NCBI GenBank assembly: GCA_903927685.1
Contig: CAIYOB010000784.1
Coordinates: 1-8,180, forward strand
DNA length: 8,180 bases
DNA from: an uncultured Planctomycetaceae bacterium
GTDB lineage: Bacteria; Planctomycetota; Planctomycetia; Pirellulales; Pirellulaceae
Direction of reading: 5' to 3'
In this document: positions 6,614 through 8,180 of the stretch, one piece after another
How positions within the stretch are numbered: position 1 is the first letter of the stretch
Layout: the number at the start of each line of letters is the position of its first letter
Notes under the pieces: model-generated
What the model was told of the DNA's origin: nothing
The model's database searches: none
The model's input: the letters and a program-made list of their open reading frames with translations, nothing else
Made by a program: the position numbers and the translations under genes

Positions 6614-6656
6614 GGCGGGTGTCGGGGGCGAGCTACGGGTGTGCCGATGCCCCGCC
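6614..6656 (-). terminator. Possible stem-loop terminator after the signal peptidase gene
   Basis: GGCGGGTGTCGG (6614-6625) pairs with CCGATGCCCCGCC (6644-6656), with two G-T wobbles and one bulge. It begins six bases past the stop codon of the leftward gene. No clear T-run follows (minus strand continues CCCTTCTTAAGC), so intrinsic termination is uncertain. Confidence 0.3.
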
Positions 6657-6661
6657 TGGCG

Positions 6662-8023
6662 TCATTCACCGAACCGGAGTACAGGCCCCAGGATCCGCGC
6701 GGCGGGCACGCCGGGCTGTTCCCAATGGCGGCTGTCCCGGGACACCGGGACGTTGTCGCCCAGCACCAGCACCTCGTCGCTGGCCAGCGTGGGGGCGTCC
6801 CAATCCCGGCCCAACCCCCGGGGATCCAGGTAGTGCACGTCGCGATAGACTTGCAGGCGGCAAATGGAGACGCACACCCCTTCCGCAGCGATCCCGAAGG
6901 GGCAGCTGGAAGCCGTCGCGTCGGACGCTCGGTCTGCCTGCCCCAGGCCGGCCTCCTTGTCGATCTGCCAGACAAGCACCACTCGTTCGTCCACTGCCAA
7001 GACCACCTGCCGATCGAACAAGGCGAAATCCAGCCTGGCGTGCTGAGCGTATGCGGCCGGCGGCAGCTCGGCGGACATCATCCGGTCGCCGCCGCGCCAG
7101 AGGCTCGCTCGGCGGGCGGGGAATTCGAGAACCGCTCGGCACCAAGCCTGGCCGTCGTAACCTCGCAGCATAACACTGCCGCCGCCATCGGTTTCGTCAT
7201 CCAGACGCAGGTGGGCGACCAACAGCAAGTCGCGGACGCGATGCAGTTGCCGCGACTCGTCCGAGTTGTAGCCGTAGTGGTCCAGCACGGCGTACTCGTC
7301 GCTGCGAGGCAGCGGCGAGGCGAAGCAGCGCCATTGATGGTATGTCAGCCAGTCCGCCTCGGTGCCGCGTGGGAGGTTCGAGGCCCAGCGGAATCCCCGT
7401 GCGCTGCGCGTCCAGCGGCTGTCGGCGGCGGCTCGCCAGCGGGCAGGCAGATCGCGCGTGCCGTCCGGCTCGAAACCGCTGTCATGCACGAGCACGGCGG
7501 TGTCGCGGAGTTGCGGCAGCGTCTTGCGGGCGATCCGTCCGTCGACGTAGATGTCGCCCTGCCGGATCGAGATCCGCTCGCCGGGCAGACCCACCACGCG
7601 TTTGACCTCCAAGTAGTCCGGGTCGTCCCGGGAGCGAATTGCGATCACGTCCCATCGCCGGGGCGAGTGGTACCGATAGGCCAGCCGATCGACGAGCACG
7701 CGCTGGCCGGGCAGCCGCTGGGCCCGCACCAGGTCCCGATTCACGTGGCCACAATTGGGACAGACGACCCGGTTGTCGGTTGGCGGCCGCTCGGCGTCGT
7801 AGCGGCCAGGAAAGCCGCAGTCGCCGCACGGCAACCGGATGTGGGCCCCCCGCAGGGTCTCGGCCATCGACGCGCCCACGATCCGCACGGGACGCATCAG
7901 CCCCTGGACAGACCAGAGTCGGACGGCGACCAGGAGTGCCAGGATGGCGGCCGCGGCAGCTGGAAACTTGCGGGACAGAAGCATCGGATCGCCCGGATTC
8001 GCCTCCTGGTTGTGGGCTGTCAT
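6662..8023 (-). CDS. lepB: Signal peptidase I with zinc-ribbon-like and beta-rich inserts
   Basis: Membrane serine protease (S26) that removes signal peptides from exported proteins. It has 453 residues, long for the family. From the ATG at 8023: a short polar N-tail; one membrane helix (about 20-38); VGASMAETL with nucleophile Ser52; an insert with CGDC (66-69) and CPNC (88-91), i.e. CxxC-x18-CxxC, probably binding zinc; RRWDVIAIR (122-130); EVKRVVGLPGE with general-base Lys141; GDIYVDG (156-162). About 235 residues (roughly 165-400) follow, which look beta-rich and LamG/concanavalin-like near RLDFALFDRQVVLAVDERVVLVW. The conserved LVLGDNVPVSRDSR (419-432) then closes the peptidase fold. Both catalytic residues and the GDN...SRDSR box are present, so activity is likely. 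The 8023 start has no strong Shine-Dalgarno. An AGGAGG at 8002-8007 is 17 bases from the next ATG (7984), too far. Extension to 8161 would run into the repeat. It converges on fmt. Confidence 0.9.
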   Translation of the reverse strand: MTAHNQEANPGDPMLLSRKFPAAAAAILALLVAVRLWSVQGLMRPVRIVGASMAETLRGAHIRLPCGDCGFPGRYDAERPPTDNRVVCPNCGHVNRDLVRAQRLPGQRVLVDRLAYRYHSPRRWDVIAIRSRDDPDYLEVKRVVGLPGERISIRQGDIYVDGRIARKTLPQLRDTAVLVHDSGFEPDGTRDLPARWRAAADSRWTRSARGFRWASNLPRGTEADWLTYHQWRCFASPLPRSDEYAVLDHYGYNSDESRQLHRVRDLLLVAHLRLDDETDGGGSVMLRGYDGQAWCRAVLEFPARRASLWRGGDRMMSAELPPAAYAQHARLDFALFDRQVVLAVDERVVLVWQIDKEAGLGQADRASDATASSCPFGIAAEGVCVSICRLQVYRDVHYLDPRGLGRDWDAPTLASDEVLVLGDNVPVSRDSRHWEQPGVPAARILGPVLRFGE

Positions 8024-8140
8024 CGCGATCCGCACCGCAGGGCGACGCGACCGAGCAGCGTCGGAAGTGGGAAACGGCCACACAAAGACGCGAAACACCC
8101 AGAGAAAGGTCGTGCGTTGTCCAGACGGAGAATTGGGGTT
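8024..8140. promoter_or_regulatory. Upstream region of the signal peptidase gene
   Basis: About 117 bp between the proposed lepB start and the right-hand repeat copy. It should contain the leftward promoter, but no -35/-10 pair stands out. On the minus strand it is noticeably T-rich with GTGTTTCGCGTCTTTGTG (around 8080-8100), unlike the coding DNA around it. Confidence 0.3.
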
Positions 8141-8180
8141 GGGTGCCTGGGGTCGAGCCACGAGGTACGAGTGGCGAGCC
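8141..8180. repeat. Second copy of the palindromic repeat, cut by the window edge
   Basis: The first 40 bases match 6510-6549 at 38 positions (AG in the left copy is GT here, at 8165-8166), in the same orientation. The element presumably continues past the right edge into its inverted arm. The two copies bracket the signal peptidase gene as direct repeats about 1.6 kb apart. Confidence 0.85.

Noticed and set aside
5590..6975. Long leftward open frame of 461 codons
   Set aside because: It is antisense to fmt, reads straight through the palindromic repeat and overlaps the lepB 3' end in another frame. Fmt is unambiguous, so this frame is spurious.
8024..8161. N-terminal extension of signal peptidase to 8161
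   Set aside because: It would start inside the dispersed repeat and add residues with no family counterpart. The ATG at 8023 precedes the membrane helix at a normal distance.

Overview
The window is GC-rich, densely coding DNA, most likely from a planctomycete. The best clue is the signal peptidase I at the right end. It carries a two-CxxC (zinc-ribbon-like) insert and a long beta-rich insert inside the peptidase fold, an architecture I associate with Planctomycetes. The weak or absent Shine-Dalgarno sites at several genes and the dispersed palindromic repeats also fit. This assignment comes from recalled family features, not from a search.

Left part (1-2317): the 3' three-quarters of a trehalose-forming GH13 enzyme, TreZ, runs rightward off the left edge. 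It converges on a leftward gene for an exported protein that resembles the acetoacetate decarboxylase (ADC) fold. Middle-left (2524-3450): a leftward lipoprotein gene with a CsgG/LpoB-like N-terminal part and C-terminal TPRs. It may share a transcript with the ADC-like gene (206 bp gap).

Centre (3451-3794): a divergent intergenic region of about 340 bp holding a 7-bp inverted repeat, a small hairpin and a short palindrome. The palindrome shares its core with a larger repeat further right.

Right-centre (3795-6486): three rightward genes, probably one operon. They are an SDR oxidoreductase (FabG-like), a class II ketose-bisphosphate aldolase, and methionyl-tRNA formyltransferase (fmt), whose ribosome binding site overlaps the aldolase stop codon. 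The first two suggest sugar or sugar-phosphate metabolism. Fmt is a translation housekeeping enzyme apparently coupled to them by position.

Right end (6487-8180): a leftward signal peptidase I gene is bracketed by two same-orientation copies of a repeat. The left copy is an 87-bp nested palindrome between fmt and the signal peptidase. The right copy is cut by the window edge. No CRISPR array, tRNA, rRNA, transposase or integrase was seen. The less ordinary items are the repeat family, the elaborated signal peptidase, the proline-rich insert in TreZ and the exported ADC-like protein. I see no convincing multi-gene novel system.
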